Part shown: piece after piece, positions 48,265 to 59,738 of the stretch
Numbering within the stretch: the first letter of the stretch is position 1
Layout of the letters: each line of letters opens with the position of its first letter
NCBI RefSeq assembly: GCF_023168325.1
Contig: NZ_AP025688.1
Location: 248,001-312,000 of the forward strand
Length of the DNA stretch: 64,000 nucleotides
Direction of reading: 5' to 3'
Source of the DNA: Tsukamurella sp. PLM1
Lineage (GTDB): Bacteria; Actinomycetota; Actinomycetes; Mycobacteriales; Mycobacteriaceae
Position numbers and translations under genes: made by a program
Notes under the pieces: generated by a model
What the model was told of the DNA's origin: nothing
Seen by the model: only the letters and a program-made list of their open reading frames with translations
Databases searched by the model: none

Positions 48265-50250
48265 TCAGATCTTGATCGCGGGTATCAGCCGGTCGAGGTT
48301 CCACAGCCGATTGCGGCGCGCGGAGAGACACGACACCGTGACCGACACGACCCACAGGACCACCAGGATCGCGATCGCGACCCACAGCCGGTGGTCGATG
48401 CCGCCGAGGATCAGTTGTCGAAGTCCGTTGACGCCGTAGGTCATCGGGTCGTACTTGTGCAGCACTTGGAACGGTCTCGCGGTGGTCTCCACCGGGTACA
48501 TGCCGCCGGAGCTCACCAGCTGCAGCATGAGCAGCGCCATGATCAGCACGCGGCCCACGGATGCCCCGACCAGTGCGTTCACCGCCTGGGTGAACGCGAG
48601 GAACGCGAGTGAGACGCCCATCATGAAGAACAGCATGGCGATGGGATGCGCCACCTCCAGGCCGAGGGCGAAGCGGACCACGCAGTACAGGATCACCGCC
48701 TGGCACAGCGCGATCGCCGCCGCGGGCAGGTAGCTGGCCATCACCACGCGGATCGCCAGCACCTCGGCGGCGATGGCGCGGTTCTGCAAGGGCCGGAACA
48801 CCATCCACAGCACCAGCGCGCCGAAGAACAGCGCGAGCGTCAGGAAGAACGGCGCCATGCCGGTGCCGAAGTTCGGTGCGCGGTTCTCGTGCGTCGTTGC
48901 CAACTGGACGGGGCCGCCGATCGTGTCGGCGACCTGCGCGGTCTGCTCCTGCGACCACTTCGGCACGGCGCCCGCGCCCTCGCGCAGCTTGGTCGACAGC
49001 TCCTGGCTGCCGTCGCGCAGCTGCACGGTGCCGGACGCGAGCTTGCCGGCACCGTCGGACAGTTGGGTGATGCCGTCGTCGAGCGTGGCGTTCCCCGCGG
49101 CGAGCTGCGCCGCCCCGGACCGGAGCTCGGTGAGCTTGGCGGTGAGGTCGCCGCCGGTGGACCCGATCTTGGCGAGCACGGTCTGCAGCGGGCTGCCGGG
49201 CGTGCGCAGCTGCTCGGTGAGCACCGCCGCGCTGCCCGCGGCGGCAGTGATCTGCTGCTTCGCGGCGGGCGTCATCGACGCCTGCGCGAGCTGCGCCCGC
49301 ACGAGTCGCAGGCCGTCGGCCGCCTGCCGCGCCGCCGGCTCGGGGCTGGCGGCGAGCTGCCGGATCGCGGCGTCGATCCCGGCCAGCGCGGTGTCCTGCG
49401 TCTTGACGAAGACGCCGGCCTTGTCGGCCGCCTCGACGAGCGCAGCGGCGCTCTGCTGCAACTGCTCGGTGTTCCCGCCCAGCCCGGACAGCGCCTTCGT
49501 GACGGCGAGGATCGGATCGGTCGCCTGGTTGATGCCGTCGGAGAGCTGCTGCGACCCGGTGCGCAGCTGCGCCGAGCCGGTCTTCGCGGTCGCGAGGCCG
49601 GAGGCGAGCTGGGCGGCACCGTCGTTCGCGGTCACGAGACCGTCGTGCAGTTTCCCCGCCCCGTCGGCCGCATCTTCGATGCCGGACCCGGCGGTGATCA
49701 TCATCGACAGCACCTGATTGACGGCCTGCCCGGAGATCCGCGTGGACACCGCATTGAGCACCTGCGCCATCGCCGACTGCCCGATGGTGGAGCTGACGTA
49801 GTTGTTGGCGTCGTTGTAGATCGCCTTGAGCTGTGCCTTCTCGGGCTTGCCGGTCATCGGCGAGGAGATGGCGGAGGAGAAGTTCTCGGGCAGCTCCAGC
49901 ATGAAGTAGTAGGTGCCGTCCTGGACGCCCTGCCGCGCCTCGGAGGGCGAGACGACGTGCCAGTCGAGGCTCTCGTCGTCGGCGAGCGCCTTCTCGACCT
50001 CCGCGCCCGCGTTGATCTTCTGGCCCTTGACCTCGGTGCCCTTGTCGGCGTTGACCAGAGCGACCGGCATCTTGTTGACATTGCCGAACGGGTCCCAGAA
50101 CGCCCACAGGTACAGCGCGCCGTACACCAGCGGCAGCAGCATCAGCACCACGATCGCGGCGCGGGTCATCCGGCTGCGGCCGAACCGCTTGATCTCGGAG
50201 CCGAAGGCCAGGCCGGCGGCGATCGGGACGAGGTTCTTCTTGCCGGGCAT
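48265..50250 (-). CDS. YhgE/Pip family ABC-2-type membrane protein
   Basis: Intact protein of 661 residues. One N-terminal helix (AAIVVLMLLPLVYGALYLWA) is followed by a long extracytoplasmic region (about 60-440) with repeated DGxxQLxxG heptad-like segments (NDGAAQLASGLATA, DDGITQLSDGAGKLASG) that should form coiled coils. Five or six C-terminal helices form the ABC-2 core. Family members include the phage-infection protein and putative exporters related to MmpL/RND accessory roles. It lies 17 bases after the ABC-like ATPase gene, so the two probably act together. Substrate unknown. Confidence 0.82.
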   Translation of the reverse strand: MPGKKNLVPIAAGLAFGSEIKRFGRSRMTRAAIVVLMLLPLVYGALYLWAFWDPFGNVNKMPVALVNADKGTEVKGQKINAGAEVEKALADDESLDWHVVSPSEARQGVQDGTYYFMLELPENFSSAISSPMTGKPEKAQLKAIYNDANNYVSSTIGQSAMAQVLNAVSTRISGQAVNQVLSMMITAGSGIEDAADGAGKLHDGLVTANDGAAQLASGLATAKTGSAQLRTGSQQLSDGINQATDPILAVTKALSGLGGNTEQLQQSAAALVEAADKAGVFVKTQDTALAGIDAAIRQLAASPEPAARQAADGLRLVRAQLAQASMTPAAKQQITAAAGSAAVLTEQLRTPGSPLQTVLAKIGSTGGDLTAKLTELRSGAAQLAAGNATLDDGITQLSDGAGKLASGTVQLRDGSQELSTKLREGAGAVPKWSQEQTAQVADTIGGPVQLATTHENRAPNFGTGMAPFFLTLALFFGALVLWMVFRPLQNRAIAAEVLAIRVVMASYLPAAAIALCQAVILYCVVRFALGLEVAHPIAMLFFMMGVSLAFLAFTQAVNALVGASVGRVLIMALLMLQLVSSGGMYPVETTARPFQVLHKYDPMTYGVNGLRQLILGGIDHRLWVAIAILVVLWVVSVTVSCLSARRNRLWNLDRLIPAIKI

Positions 50251-50267
50251 CGATCAGTCCTTCCGGG

Positions 50268-50921
50268 TCAGAGCGCGTCGGTCGTGCAGGGTGTGCGACG
50301 GTGCCGTTCCCCGAGAGGGTTGGTGACCCCGACGATCACGGTGTACCGCTCGGCGATCGCGCCGAGCCGCTGGACGGCGTCGGCGCGGCCGGGGTTGTCG
50401 CGAACCTGCTCGAGGTCGCCCACCACGAGGATCGGATGGTTGCCGAGCAGAGCGAGGGTGATGCGCAGCAGGAACCGTTGTAGATCGCTCAATTCGACGA
50501 TGCGGGTCTTCGGCGCGGGCCGGTCCAGCTCGCCGAACACCTGATCCAGCTCCAGCCGGCCGGCGCTCAGCGGCACCATCGAGTACCAGGGCGCCAGCCA
50601 GCGCCGCTGTTCGGCGAGCACGGTCTCGACGGTGACCGACTCGTCCAGGTCGTCGATGTCCTCGAAGGCGGCGATGGCGCACTTTCGGCGGATCGCGGCC
50701 GGCGTGGTCGCGCCCAGGGCGTCGACAGTGCCGTGGCTGGGCTTGAGCCGCCCGGCCAGCGTGAGGAGCAGCGCGTCCTGGTCCCGGCCCGCCGGCATCT
50801 GAACCGCGTGCAGGCCGGGGCCGAACTCCAGGTCGATACCGCGGAACAGCGGGCCGTGCTCGCCGTCGACGCCGAGGTTTCTCGCAGCGAGATGTACTTC
50901 GTTCGGCTGGGCTTCGTCCAT
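50268..50921 (-). CDS. Degenerate ABC transporter ATP-binding protein
   Basis: Intact protein of 217 residues with an ABC fold but altered motifs. The P-loop position reads MPAGRDQDALLLTLAG, lacking the GxGKS/T lysine. The signature region is ELSDLQRFLLRITLALLGNH instead of LSGGQ. Walker B is ILVVGD with no following glutamate. ATP hydrolysis is therefore doubtful, and a regulatory or binding role is possible. It precedes the YhgE/Pip gene and the unit is likely co-transcribed. Confidence 0.7.
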   Translation of the reverse strand: MDEAQPNEVHLAARNLGVDGEHGPLFRGIDLEFGPGLHAVQMPAGRDQDALLLTLAGRLKPSHGTVDALGATTPAAIRRKCAIAAFEDIDDLDESVTVETVLAEQRRWLAPWYSMVPLSAGRLELDQVFGELDRPAPKTRIVELSDLQRFLLRITLALLGNHPILVVGDLEQVRDNPGRADAVQRLGAIAERYTVIVGVTNPLGERHRRTPCTTDAL

Positions 50922-51034
50922 GCGGGCACTCCGTCGGTCCGGGTCATCCTGGTGCGCAGGTCGGTCGCAATCCTACGGTGGCTGCCCGACGGTGCGGCGC
51001 GCACGTCGGGCGCACCGTCGGCCCGGGAACGGAC

Positions 51035-51067
51035 GAGGGCGCCCCGACCGGTGGTCGGAGCGCCCTC
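51035..51067 (-). terminator. Strong hairpin after fadE5
   Basis: GAGGGCGC (51035-51042) pairs with GCGCCCTC (51060-51067), and CCGACC with GGTCGG inside. The long stem begins 27 bases past the fadE5 stop (51094). Confidence 0.6.
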
Positions 51068-51093
51068 GGGTGCTCGGAGTTACGAGGCGACGA

Positions 51094-52926
51094 TCAGAAC
51101 GCGGCCTCGTCGAGGTCCATCGCCTGGTTGTCGATCGCGGCGATGATGTCCTTGGTGCCGGTGAGCAGCGGCAGCATGTTGGCGGCGAAGAACTTCGCGA
51201 CGCCGACCTTGCCCTCGTAGAACGACTTGTCGGCGCCGGTGGCGCCGCCGTCGATCTTGGCCTGCGCGATGACGGCCTGGTGCAGCAGGCGCCAGCCGAT
51301 CATCAGGTCGCCGAAGGCCATGAGGAAGCGCACCGAGCCGAGGCCCACCTTGTACAGCTCCTTGGGCTCCTGCTGCGAGGCGAGCGCGAAACCGGTGAGC
51401 GTGGCGGCCATGGCCTGCACGTCCTCGGCGGCGGTCTTGAGCAGCGCGACGTCGGCGGCGAAGGCGCCGCCGGCGTTGGCCTCGATGAACGCGGTGATCT
51501 GGCCGGCCACGTGGCCGAGCGCGGCGCCGCGGTCGCGGAGGATCTTGCGGAAGAAGAAGTCCTGCGCCTGGATGGCGGTGGTGCCCTCGTACAGCGAGTC
51601 GATCTTCGAGTCGCGGACGTACTGCTCGATCGGGTAGTCCTGCAGGAAGCCCGAGCCACCGAAGGTCTGCAGCGACTCGGTGCCGAGCAGCGTGAACGCG
51701 CGCTCGGAGCCGACGCCCTTGACGATCGGGAGCAGCAGGTCGTTGACCTTGTAGGCCATCTCCTCGTCGGCGCCCGAGACGGGGGTCGCGGTGCGGACGT
51801 CCTGGTGCGCGGCGGTGTACAGGTACACGGCGCGCAGGCCCTCGGCGTAAGCCTTCTGCGTGAGCAGCGAGCGGCGCACGTCCGGGTGGTGCGTGATGGT
51901 CACGCGCGGCGCGGTCTTGTCGGCCATCTGGGTCAGGTCGGCGCCCTGGACGCGCTGCTTGGCGTAGTCGAGCGCGTTGAGGTAGCCGGTCGAGAGGGTG
52001 CCGATGGCCTTGGTGCCGACCATCATGCGGGCGTGCTCGATGACCTTGAACATCTGCGCGATGCCCTTGATCTCCTCACCCACGAGCCAGCCCTTGGCGG
52101 GCTTGCCGTGGCCGCCGAAGGTGACCTCACAGGTGGTGGAGGTCTTGATGCCCATCTTGTGCTCGACGCCGGTGACGTAGACGCCGTTCTCCTCGCCGAG
52201 GTTGCCCTCCTCGTCGAAGTGGTGCTTCGGCACGAAGTACAGGCCCAGGCCCTTGGTACCGGGCGCGCCGCCCTCGGGGCGGGCGAGCACGAGGTGGAAG
52301 GTGGACTCGAACATGCCGTCCATCACGGCGGACGTGATGAAGCGCTTCACTCCCTCGATGTGCCAGGAGCCGTCCTCCTGCTTGACGGCCTTGGTGCGGC
52401 CCGCGCCCACGTCCGAACCGGCGTCCGGCTCGGTGAGCACCATGGTGGCGTTCCAGTTGCGCTCGGCGGCGATCTTCGCCCACTTCTTCTGCTCGTCGGT
52501 GCCCTCGTCGAAGAGGATCTGCGCGAAGCCGGGGCCCGCGGCGAACATGAAGACGGGCGGGTTGGCGCCGAGGAAGAGCTCGCCGATGCCCCAGTACAGC
52601 GAGCGGGGCACGTCGGTGCCGCCCAGCTCGTCGTTGAGGCCCAGGTAGGCCCAGCCGCCGTCGGCGAAGATCGCCTGCGACTTCTTGAAGGCCTCGTTGA
52701 TCTTCACCTCGTGGGTCTCGGGGTTGAAGACCGGCGGGTTGCGGTCGGCCTCGGCGAAGGACTCCGCGATGGGGCCCTCGGCCTGACGGGCCGCCTCGCG
52801 CAGCATCTCCTTGGCGGTGTCCTCGTCGAGGTCGCCGTACGCACCGGAAGCCAGCACCTCGCCGACGCCGAGGTCCTCGAAGAGGTTGAACTCGATGTCG
52901 CGGACGTTGCTCTTGTAATGGCCCAT
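51094..52926 (-). CDS. fadE5: Acyl-CoA dehydrogenase FadE5
   Basis: Intact protein of 610 residues, the long acyl-CoA dehydrogenase form (about 600) with a C-terminal extension. FAD-contact motifs include [13 protein letters not shown] and the catalytic base region [20 protein letters not shown]. The opening [16 protein letters not shown] matches the Rv0244c/MSMEG_0406 type, a broad-range dehydrogenase for acyl-CoA. In M. tuberculosis it lies next to fadA2. Here seven other genes intervene, but the shared TTAC-N6-GTAA operators before both suggest the same regulon. Confidence 0.92.
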   Translation of the reverse strand: MGHYKSNVRDIEFNLFEDLGVGEVLASGAYGDLDEDTAKEMLREAARQAEGPIAESFAEADRNPPVFNPETHEVKINEAFKKSQAIFADGGWAYLGLNDELGGTDVPRSLYWGIGELFLGANPPVFMFAAGPGFAQILFDEGTDEQKKWAKIAAERNWNATMVLTEPDAGSDVGAGRTKAVKQEDGSWHIEGVKRFITSAVMDGMFESTFHLVLARPEGGAPGTKGLGLYFVPKHHFDEEGNLGEENGVYVTGVEHKMGIKTSTTCEVTFGGHGKPAKGWLVGEEIKGIAQMFKVIEHARMMVGTKAIGTLSTGYLNALDYAKQRVQGADLTQMADKTAPRVTITHHPDVRRSLLTQKAYAEGLRAVYLYTAAHQDVRTATPVSGADEEMAYKVNDLLLPIVKGVGSERAFTLLGTESLQTFGGSGFLQDYPIEQYVRDSKIDSLYEGTTAIQAQDFFFRKILRDRGAALGHVAGQITAFIEANAGGAFAADVALLKTAAEDVQAMAATLTGFALASQQEPKELYKVGLGSVRFLMAFGDLMIGWRLLHQAVIAQAKIDGGATGADKSFYEGKVGVAKFFAANMLPLLTGTKDIIAAIDNQAMDLDEAAF

Positions 52927-52964
52927 GGGGCTGTTCCACCTTCTTAGATCAGGCTGTCGGACTG

Positions 52965-52993
52965 TTACCTGCCGGTAAGTTACCGCTCGGTAA
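52965..52993. promoter_or_regulatory. Tandem TTACC-N4-GGTAA operators before fadE5
   Basis: TTACCTGCCGGTAA (52965-52978) and TTACCGCTCGGTAA (52980-52993) are two perfect-arm palindromes 15 bases apart, starting 39 bases upstream of the fadE5 ATG. They match the site types at 41208 and 44343. Confidence 0.65.
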
Positions 52994-53040
52994 TATGTAC
53001 AGAATAACGTGCCCGCGGCGTGCGAACAAGTGCAAGCGCC

Positions 53041-53652
53041 CTATTGTGCGATCGCGTCGTTCCCGCGGCGACGTGCTCGAACCGCCAGGTCAGTGCCGGT
53101 GCCGTGGTACGGATCACTCTCGCGCCATTCCACGTGTTCCACCACCATGTCCTCGGGTAGGGCCGCCGAGAGCTCGGCGGCGCCGAACGTGGGTAGGTCG
53201 GGATGAGACTCCGCCTTCTCATGCGCCAGCACCAGGAGCAGCCCGCCCGGCGCCAGCGAGCGCGCGACCTTCGCGATCGCGCCGGCCCGGTCCGCAGGAT
53301 CGGGGTGCAGGTACGCCCACACCGCCAGGTCGTAGGGCTGGTCCGGGATCTCGTCGGTGACGACGTCGAGCGGGGTCCAATGCAGACGGGCGCGGACGGT
53401 GCGCGGCGAGCGGGCCGCGACGGTGGCCGCCTTGTCGAGGCCGACGCGCGAGTAGTCGACCGCGGTCACGTCCCACGCGCGGGTCGCGAGCCACAGCGCG
53501 TGCCGCCCCTCGCCGGCGCCCACGTCCAGCGCACGGCCCGGCGGCAGCACGGCGACCTGCTCGACGATCCACGGATCGGGCGGCGTGCCCCACACCAGTT
53601 CAGTCGCGCGGTAGCGGGCGTCCCAGTCCTCGGCGCTCCTCATCGGGCTCAC
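53041..53652 (-). CDS. Class I SAM-dependent methyltransferase
   Basis: Intact protein of about 203 residues. GTG 53652 is preferred since it overlaps the endonuclease stop (GTGA) and has AAGGA upstream; ATG 53643 is an alternative. Motif I is ALDVGAGEGRHALWLA, the acidic end of beta-2 is VTAVDYS, and LAPGGLLLVLAHE is the later family motif. It resembles thiopurine-S-methyltransferase/tellurite-resistance-like enzymes of small molecules (DWDARYRATELVWGTPPD start). The substrate cannot be told from sequence. Confidence 0.8.
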   Translation of the reverse strand: MSPMRSAEDWDARYRATELVWGTPPDPWIVEQVAVLPPGRALDVGAGEGRHALWLATRAWDVTAVDYSRVGLDKAATVAARSPRTVRARLHWTPLDVVTDEIPDQPYDLAVWAYLHPDPADRAGAIAKVARSLAPGGLLLVLAHEKAESHPDLPTFGAAELSAALPEDMVVEHVEWRESDPYHGTGTDLAVRARRRGNDAIAQ

Positions 53653-54419
53653 AGCAGAGCGTCCTTGAGGTAGGCGACGTCGTCGGCGAGCCCGTCGGCG
53701 GGCGTCTCCAGGATGATCGGGGCGCCGGCGGCGCGGGCCACGTCGGCGAGCAGGTCCGGGTCGATGGTGCCGTCCTGCAGGTTCGCGTGCCGGTCCCGGG
53801 CTGAGTCGAACTCGTCGCGGGAGTTGTTGAGGTGCACCAGGTCGATGCGGCCCGTGATGGCCTGCACGCGCTCGACGATGCCGAGCAGCTCCTCGCCGCC
53901 CGCCCAGGCGTGGCACGTGTCGAGGCAGAAACCGGCGCCCTGATCGCCGACGGCGTCCCACAGCCGGTCGATGGTCTCCAGCTGGCGCGCGATGGCGCCG
54001 TCGCCGCCGGCGGTGTTCTCGATGAGGATCGGCACGCCGAAGCCGCCCTTCTCCTCCTGGCGGGTGAACAGCTTGCGCCAGTTGTCGATTCCCGCCTGCA
54101 GGTCCTCACCGCCGCGCAGGTGGCCGCCGTGCACCACGAGCCCGAACGCGCCGAGCTCGGCGGCTGCGGCGGCCTGCTGTTCGACGGCCTTGCGGCTGGG
54201 CATGCGGAGCCGGTTGTTCAGGCTGGCCACGTTGATGACGTACGCGGAGTGCACCACGATCTCCAGCGGCGACTCGCGCAGTGCCTGAGTCTGCGGGTGC
54301 GGCTCCGGCTTCTTCCAGCTCTGCGGGTCCGAGACGAACATCTGGATCACGCCCACCCCCAGCTCTTCGGCCGTCTCGACGGGGTGGGTGTCACTGCGAA
54401 CATGGGCACCGATGCGCAT
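53649..54419 (-). CDS. nfo: Endonuclease IV-like AP endonuclease
   Basis: Intact protein of 256 residues, the usual actinobacterial length. Metal ligands of the TIM-barrel three-zinc site are visible: H57 (VVHSAY), H97 (VHGGH), E134 (IENTAGG), D167 and H170 (CLDTCHAWAGG), H196 (VHLNNS), D209-H211 (DRHANL). It nicks DNA 5' to abasic sites in base-excision repair. It is coupled to the methyltransferase gene by a GTGA overlap. Confidence 0.88.
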   Translation of the reverse strand: MRIGAHVRSDTHPVETAEELGVGVIQMFVSDPQSWKKPEPHPQTQALRESPLEIVVHSAYVINVASLNNRLRMPSRKAVEQQAAAAAELGAFGLVVHGGHLRGGEDLQAGIDNWRKLFTRQEEKGGFGVPILIENTAGGDGAIARQLETIDRLWDAVGDQGAGFCLDTCHAWAGGEELLGIVERVQAITGRIDLVHLNNSRDEFDSARDRHANLQDGTIDPDLLADVARAAGAPIILETPADGLADDVAYLKDALL

Positions 54420-54545
54420 GCGTACAGCGTAGTCGCTCGCCTGTGCCGTCCTGGGGCTGTGGAGGACCGCGGTCCTGTGGATGACGGCCGGTTACCGGGG
54501 GTTCGACGGGGCGTTCCCGCCGGGCCGTGCGCCTAGCCTCACGAC

Positions 54546-55669
54546 ATGGCGGCGATGGGGACGGCGACGTGGCGGGGCGAGCCCGCGCAGGCGTACGAGC
54601 GGTGGGCGGGCCTCGAGGTCCGCGCGGCGGACGGGCTGGAGGCGGCGCTGGAGCGCGCCGCGGCGGAGATCCACTCCGGGGAGGAGAACTCGCGGCGCGG
54701 CTCGCGGCGATCGACCTGCCGGAGGCGGTGCGGTTCGGCGCACCGTCGAGCACGGAACGGATACCTGCGCTCCCGAAGTCCGCCGCGCAGCGTGACCGGG
54801 AGAACCGCGAGCGCCTGGCCGCCGACCTGCGGAACGCGCCGCCGGGGGCGCGCCGCACGATGCTCGAGGCGATCGACGCGCGACTGCGCGAGTTGGGCCG
54901 CGGCGGCGAGACGGTGCAGCTCGTCGAGTACGACCCGTCGGCGTTCGGTGGCGACGGTGCCGTGGTGGTTGCGATCGGTGACCTGGATGCGGCCCGGAAC
55001 ATCGGCGTGATCGTTCCGGGGATGGGGACGACCGCCGCGTCGGTGGGCTCGGTGACCCGCGATGCCGCCCGGCTGCAGGCCGCCGCGCGCCGGGCCGATC
55101 CGCTCACCGCGACCGCGACGGTGGCGTGGATCGGGTACGACGCGCCGTCGGGCCGTGGTGCGGTCGCGCAGGTCCTCACCGGTGCCCATGCCCGGCGGGG
55201 CGCCGCCGAGCTGTGCGCCGACCTCGCGGACCTGGCGCGCATGCGGCCCGATGATCCACGGGTCGTGGTGTTCGGGCACAGCTACGGATCGACGACCGCG
55301 GCCACGGCGGGGGCCGGCGGGGCGCTGGCGGGCACTGTTGACGCGATGGTGCTGCTGGGCTCGCCGGGGGCCGGTCCGGTGCGCTCCGCGGCCGAACTGG
55401 GGATGCCCGTGCACGTCGCCCGGGATCCGGACGATCCCGTGCCGCTCGTCGGCCTCACCGACGGTGCCGCCCAGGAACTCCGGCGCCGGTTCGGCGTGGA
55501 GTTGGGGCTCGGAACGGATCCGGCGTCACCGTCGTTCGGGGCGGAGCGGATCGAGGCAGACGGTGCCGCCGGATTCGGGTTCGGTTCCCACTCGGGCTAT
55601 TTCGCCGAGGGTTCGCGATCGCTGGAATCCTTCGCCAGGATCCTGACGGGGGCCGGCCATGCCCGCTGA
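54546..55669 (+). CDS. DUF1023 alpha/beta hydrolase, frameshifted in this sequence
   Basis: About 374 residues after correction. A helical WXG100-like N-terminal part (ATWRGEPAQAYERWAG) leads to the DUF1023 hydrolase, whose serine lies in VVFGHSYGSTT. The phrase VIVPGMGTTAASVGS and the C-terminal GSHSGYF (histidine) are also seen. The frame shifts at GGGG 54678-54681; one base gives IHSGGGELAARLAAID. Such proteins are common beside ESX-related small helical proteins in actinobacteria. The following small helical gene fits. Substrate unknown. Confidence 0.72.
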
Positions 55670-55991
55670 CGAGGCCGACCTTGCGGAGATCGCGGTCCTG
55701 GCGGCGCGGTGGGAGCACGCCGCCGGGGCACTCACTCGCGCCGCGGAGCAGTGGCGGTCGCGGGCCGGCCCGCCCGAGGTGACGGCGTTCGCCGAGCGTG
55801 CGGCCGCGACGCTCGCCGGTCATGCGGAGGTGGCGAGCGCCGCGGCGGAGCGGCTGCGGGACTACTGCACGGCGGTCCGCTCGGCCGACGACGACGGTGC
55901 CCGCAGCGTGCGGTGTGCGATCCAGGCGGCGGACAACATGAGCACCACGCCGATCGCGGACGTCACGGAGACGCCCGCGTCGAAGGCCTGA
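55659..55991 (+). CDS. Small helical protein (ESX-like), uncertain 3' end
   Basis: Reading frame of 110 codons overlapping the DUF1023 gene by 11 bases. Residues 1-70 are a continuous alanine-rich amphipathic helix pair (LAARWEHAAGALTRAAEQWR, RAAATLAGHAEVASAAAERL) similar in style to WXG100 proteins but lacking the WXG turn. The last 40 codons overlap the opposite MFS gene by 130 bases, so the true stop may be earlier and hidden by a missing base. Paired function with the DUF1023 protein is inferred. Confidence 0.5.
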   Translation: MPADEADLAEIAVLAARWEHAAGALTRAAEQWRSRAGPPEVTAFAERAAATLAGHAEVASAAAERLRDYCTAVRSADDDGARSVRCAIQAADNMSTTPIADVTETPASKA

Positions 55992-57412
55992 CCGGCGGCC
56001 CGCACCAGGGCGTCGGCGGCATCGGCCGGGAGCTGCGAGGCGATGTGGTGCGCCCCGGCGAGGGTCTCGGACGCAGCGTCGGCCTGGGCACCGTCGAGCC
56101 CGGCGGGGAGCACGAGCTTGGCGGCGTACGCACCGGCCAGGATGGAGCCGAGGACGGCGGTGCCGAGCACGGAGCCCAGCTCGTACGCGGTCTCCGAGAC
56201 CGCCGAGGCCGCGCCCGCCTTCTCAGCCGGTACCGACGAGACGATGAGGTCGTTCGACAGCGTCTCCGCGGCGCCGATGCCCACGCCGAGCATCGCGAAC
56301 GCGATGAGCACGGCGATCGTCGACTCCGGCGAGGCGAAGGCCATGACCACGCCGTACGCGGCGGCGGAGACGAGCATGCCGCCCACCACCACGGTCGACG
56401 GGGCGATCCACCGCACGACCCGCACCACGTACAGGCCCGCGACCATCATCGTGATCAGCCCCGGGACCAGCGCCCAGCCGGCGTCCATCGGGCTCATGCC
56501 CACCACCAGTTGGAGGTGCTGGCTGACGAAGAACATGAAGCCGACCAGCGAGAACACGCTGAGCAGGTTCACCGCGACCGCGCCGGAGAAGCGACGGTCG
56601 GTGAACAGCCGCACGTCCAGCATCGGGTCCGGGCGGTTCAGCTGCCGGTGCAGGAACAGGGCCGTGGCCACCACGCCGACGGCCAGCGCCGACGCCACGA
56701 CCACCAGGTCGCCGCCCTTCGCGAGCGTCTTCACGGCGTAGACGATCGGGGTCAGCGCGAGCAGCGAGAGCACGATCGACACCGGGTCGATGCGGCCCGG
56801 GTTCGGGTCACGCGACTCGGGCACGACGACCGGCGCGAGCACGAGCAGCGGGATCAGCACGGGCACGGCCATGAGGAAGACCGAGCCCCACCAGTAGTGC
56901 TCGAGCAGGAAGCCGCCCACGATGGGGCCGAGCGCGGCGCCCGCGGCGAAGCACGACGCCCACACCGCGATCGCCAGCCGCCGCTGCTGCGGGTCGGTGA
57001 AGATGTTGCGCAGCAACGAGAGCGTGGACGGCATCAGCATGGCGCCGAAGAAGCCGAGGCCCGCGCGGGCGGCGATCAGCGCACCCGCGGTGGGGGAGTA
57101 GGCCGCCACCACGGACATCGCGGCGAAGCCGGTGGCGCCGATCAGGAGCAGGCGGCGCCGCCCGAACCGGTCGCCGAGGCTGCCCATGGAGACCAGCAGG
57201 CCGGCGAGCACCAGCGGGTAGACGTCGATGATCCACAGCTGCTGCGCGGCGGACGGCGCCAGCGTGGCGGCGATCGAGGGGAGCGCGAAGCCGAGCACGG
57301 TCCCGTCGATCGAGACCAGCAGAACGGGGAGCATCAGGACCGCGAGCGCACCCCAATCGCGCACCGTGGCGCGCGCGGACGACGCGGTCGTGGTGGAGAG
57401 CATGGTGGTCAT
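55862..57412 (-). CDS. MFS drug efflux transporter (DHA2, 14-helix)
   Basis: Intact protein of 516 residues, ATG 57412 with AGGAAG. The frame is open further upstream but AGGAAG and the helix-1 start (VLMLPVLLVSIDGTVLGFALP) fix it. Motif A GSLGDRFGRRRLLL and motif C-like LGPIVGGFLLEHYW mark the DHA2 (QacA/SmvA-type) proton antiporters. Fourteen hydrophobic segments can be traced. It is divergent from a TetR gene, the typical arrangement of a repressor-controlled multidrug pump. Confidence 0.87.
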   Translation of the reverse strand: MTTMLSTTTASSARATVRDWGALAVLMLPVLLVSIDGTVLGFALPSIAATLAPSAAQQLWIIDVYPLVLAGLLVSMGSLGDRFGRRRLLLIGATGFAAMSVVAAYSPTAGALIAARAGLGFFGAMLMPSTLSLLRNIFTDPQQRRLAIAVWASCFAAGAALGPIVGGFLLEHYWWGSVFLMAVPVLIPLLVLAPVVVPESRDPNPGRIDPVSIVLSLLALTPIVYAVKTLAKGGDLVVVASALAVGVVATALFLHRQLNRPDPMLDVRLFTDRRFSGAVAVNLLSVFSLVGFMFFVSQHLQLVVGMSPMDAGWALVPGLITMMVAGLYVVRVVRWIAPSTVVVGGMLVSAAAYGVVMAFASPESTIAVLIAFAMLGVGIGAAETLSNDLIVSSVPAEKAGAASAVSETAYELGSVLGTAVLGSILAGAYAAKLVLPAGLDGAQADAASETLAGAHHIASQLPADAADALVRAAGQAFDAGVSVTSAIGVVLMLSAAWIAHRTLRAPSSSAERTAVQ

Positions 57413-57456
57413 GGCGGCACTTCCTGAGTGTCGTGGGTTCGAGTTCATCGTTACTG

Positions 57457-57472
57457 TACCATCTGGACGGTA
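57457..57472. promoter_or_regulatory. TetR operator candidate between MFS and TetR genes
   Basis: TACCATCTGGACGGTA is an imperfect palindrome (12 of 16 positions self-complementary) midway between the divergent starts at 57412 and 57521. Confidence 0.45.
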
Positions 57473-58119
57473 TAGAAACGAGAGGCGTCGATCACCCTCC
57501 GCGCCCGGCCACCCCCTACGATGCGAGATGTGCCGCCCCCTCCCGCCGCCCGCGCCAAGCTGCTCGACGCCTTCGTGAAGATCCTCATCGAGCACGGCGA
57601 ACGCGCCGCGACGCTGGAGGCCGTCGCCGCGGAGGCCCGGGTCAGCAAGGGCGGGCTGCTCTACCACTTCGGCTCGAAGAAGGCCCTGGTCGACGGGCTG
57701 TGCGACTGGCTGGACGAGCTCGTCGCCGCCGATGTGGAGCTGATGGCCGCCGCGCCCGAAGGGGCCGTGGAGTACTACGTGCGCACGTCGAACTACGACG
57801 ACTCGCAGCTCGACCGCGCGATCGTCGCGGTGATGCGGCTGAGCCAGGCCGCCAACGACCGCGCCGAGCGCGCGATCCGCACGATGCAGGACCGTTTCCT
57901 CGCTACCGTGCAGGAGCAGGTGCCCGACGAGGCCACCGCACGCGCGGTCCTCCTCCTCGGCGACGGCCTCTACTACGACGCCGCCCTCAGCGGTGGGCGC
58001 CGACGCGCCACCGACGAGCAGATGGCAGGCCTGCTGGCCGTCGTCGCCCGCATGGTCGACGGGGCCCTGACGGCGGACCGTCGGGCCGCGTTGGCCGACC
58101 GGTCCGCGCGGACGGCGGA

Positions 58120-59577
<1,458 letters not shown>

Positions 59578-59738
59578 CGGTTCCTCTCGTGGAGCGTGCG
59601 GTGCCACGATGGTTTCATGCGCGCGACGAAGGCACCGTCGAACCGCCCCGACGGGAGCCGAGCGCCGGTACGCACGGCTAATTGAGTTGAGTTCAGTAGG
59701 GTCTTTACGGTGCCTAACCTGCGGGGTAGCGTAGGGCC

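Noticed and set aside
47327..50107. Long minus-strand frame spanning the acyltransferase and YhgE genes
   Set aside because: Only its last part (the middle of the acyltransferase) is coding; the rest is a shadow of the intact YhgE/Pip frame.
53186..53201. GTGGGTAGGTCGGG as another copy of the mno/Fe-ADH box
   Set aside because: It matches only half the box, lies inside the methyltransferase coding region and has no CRP-like neighbour.
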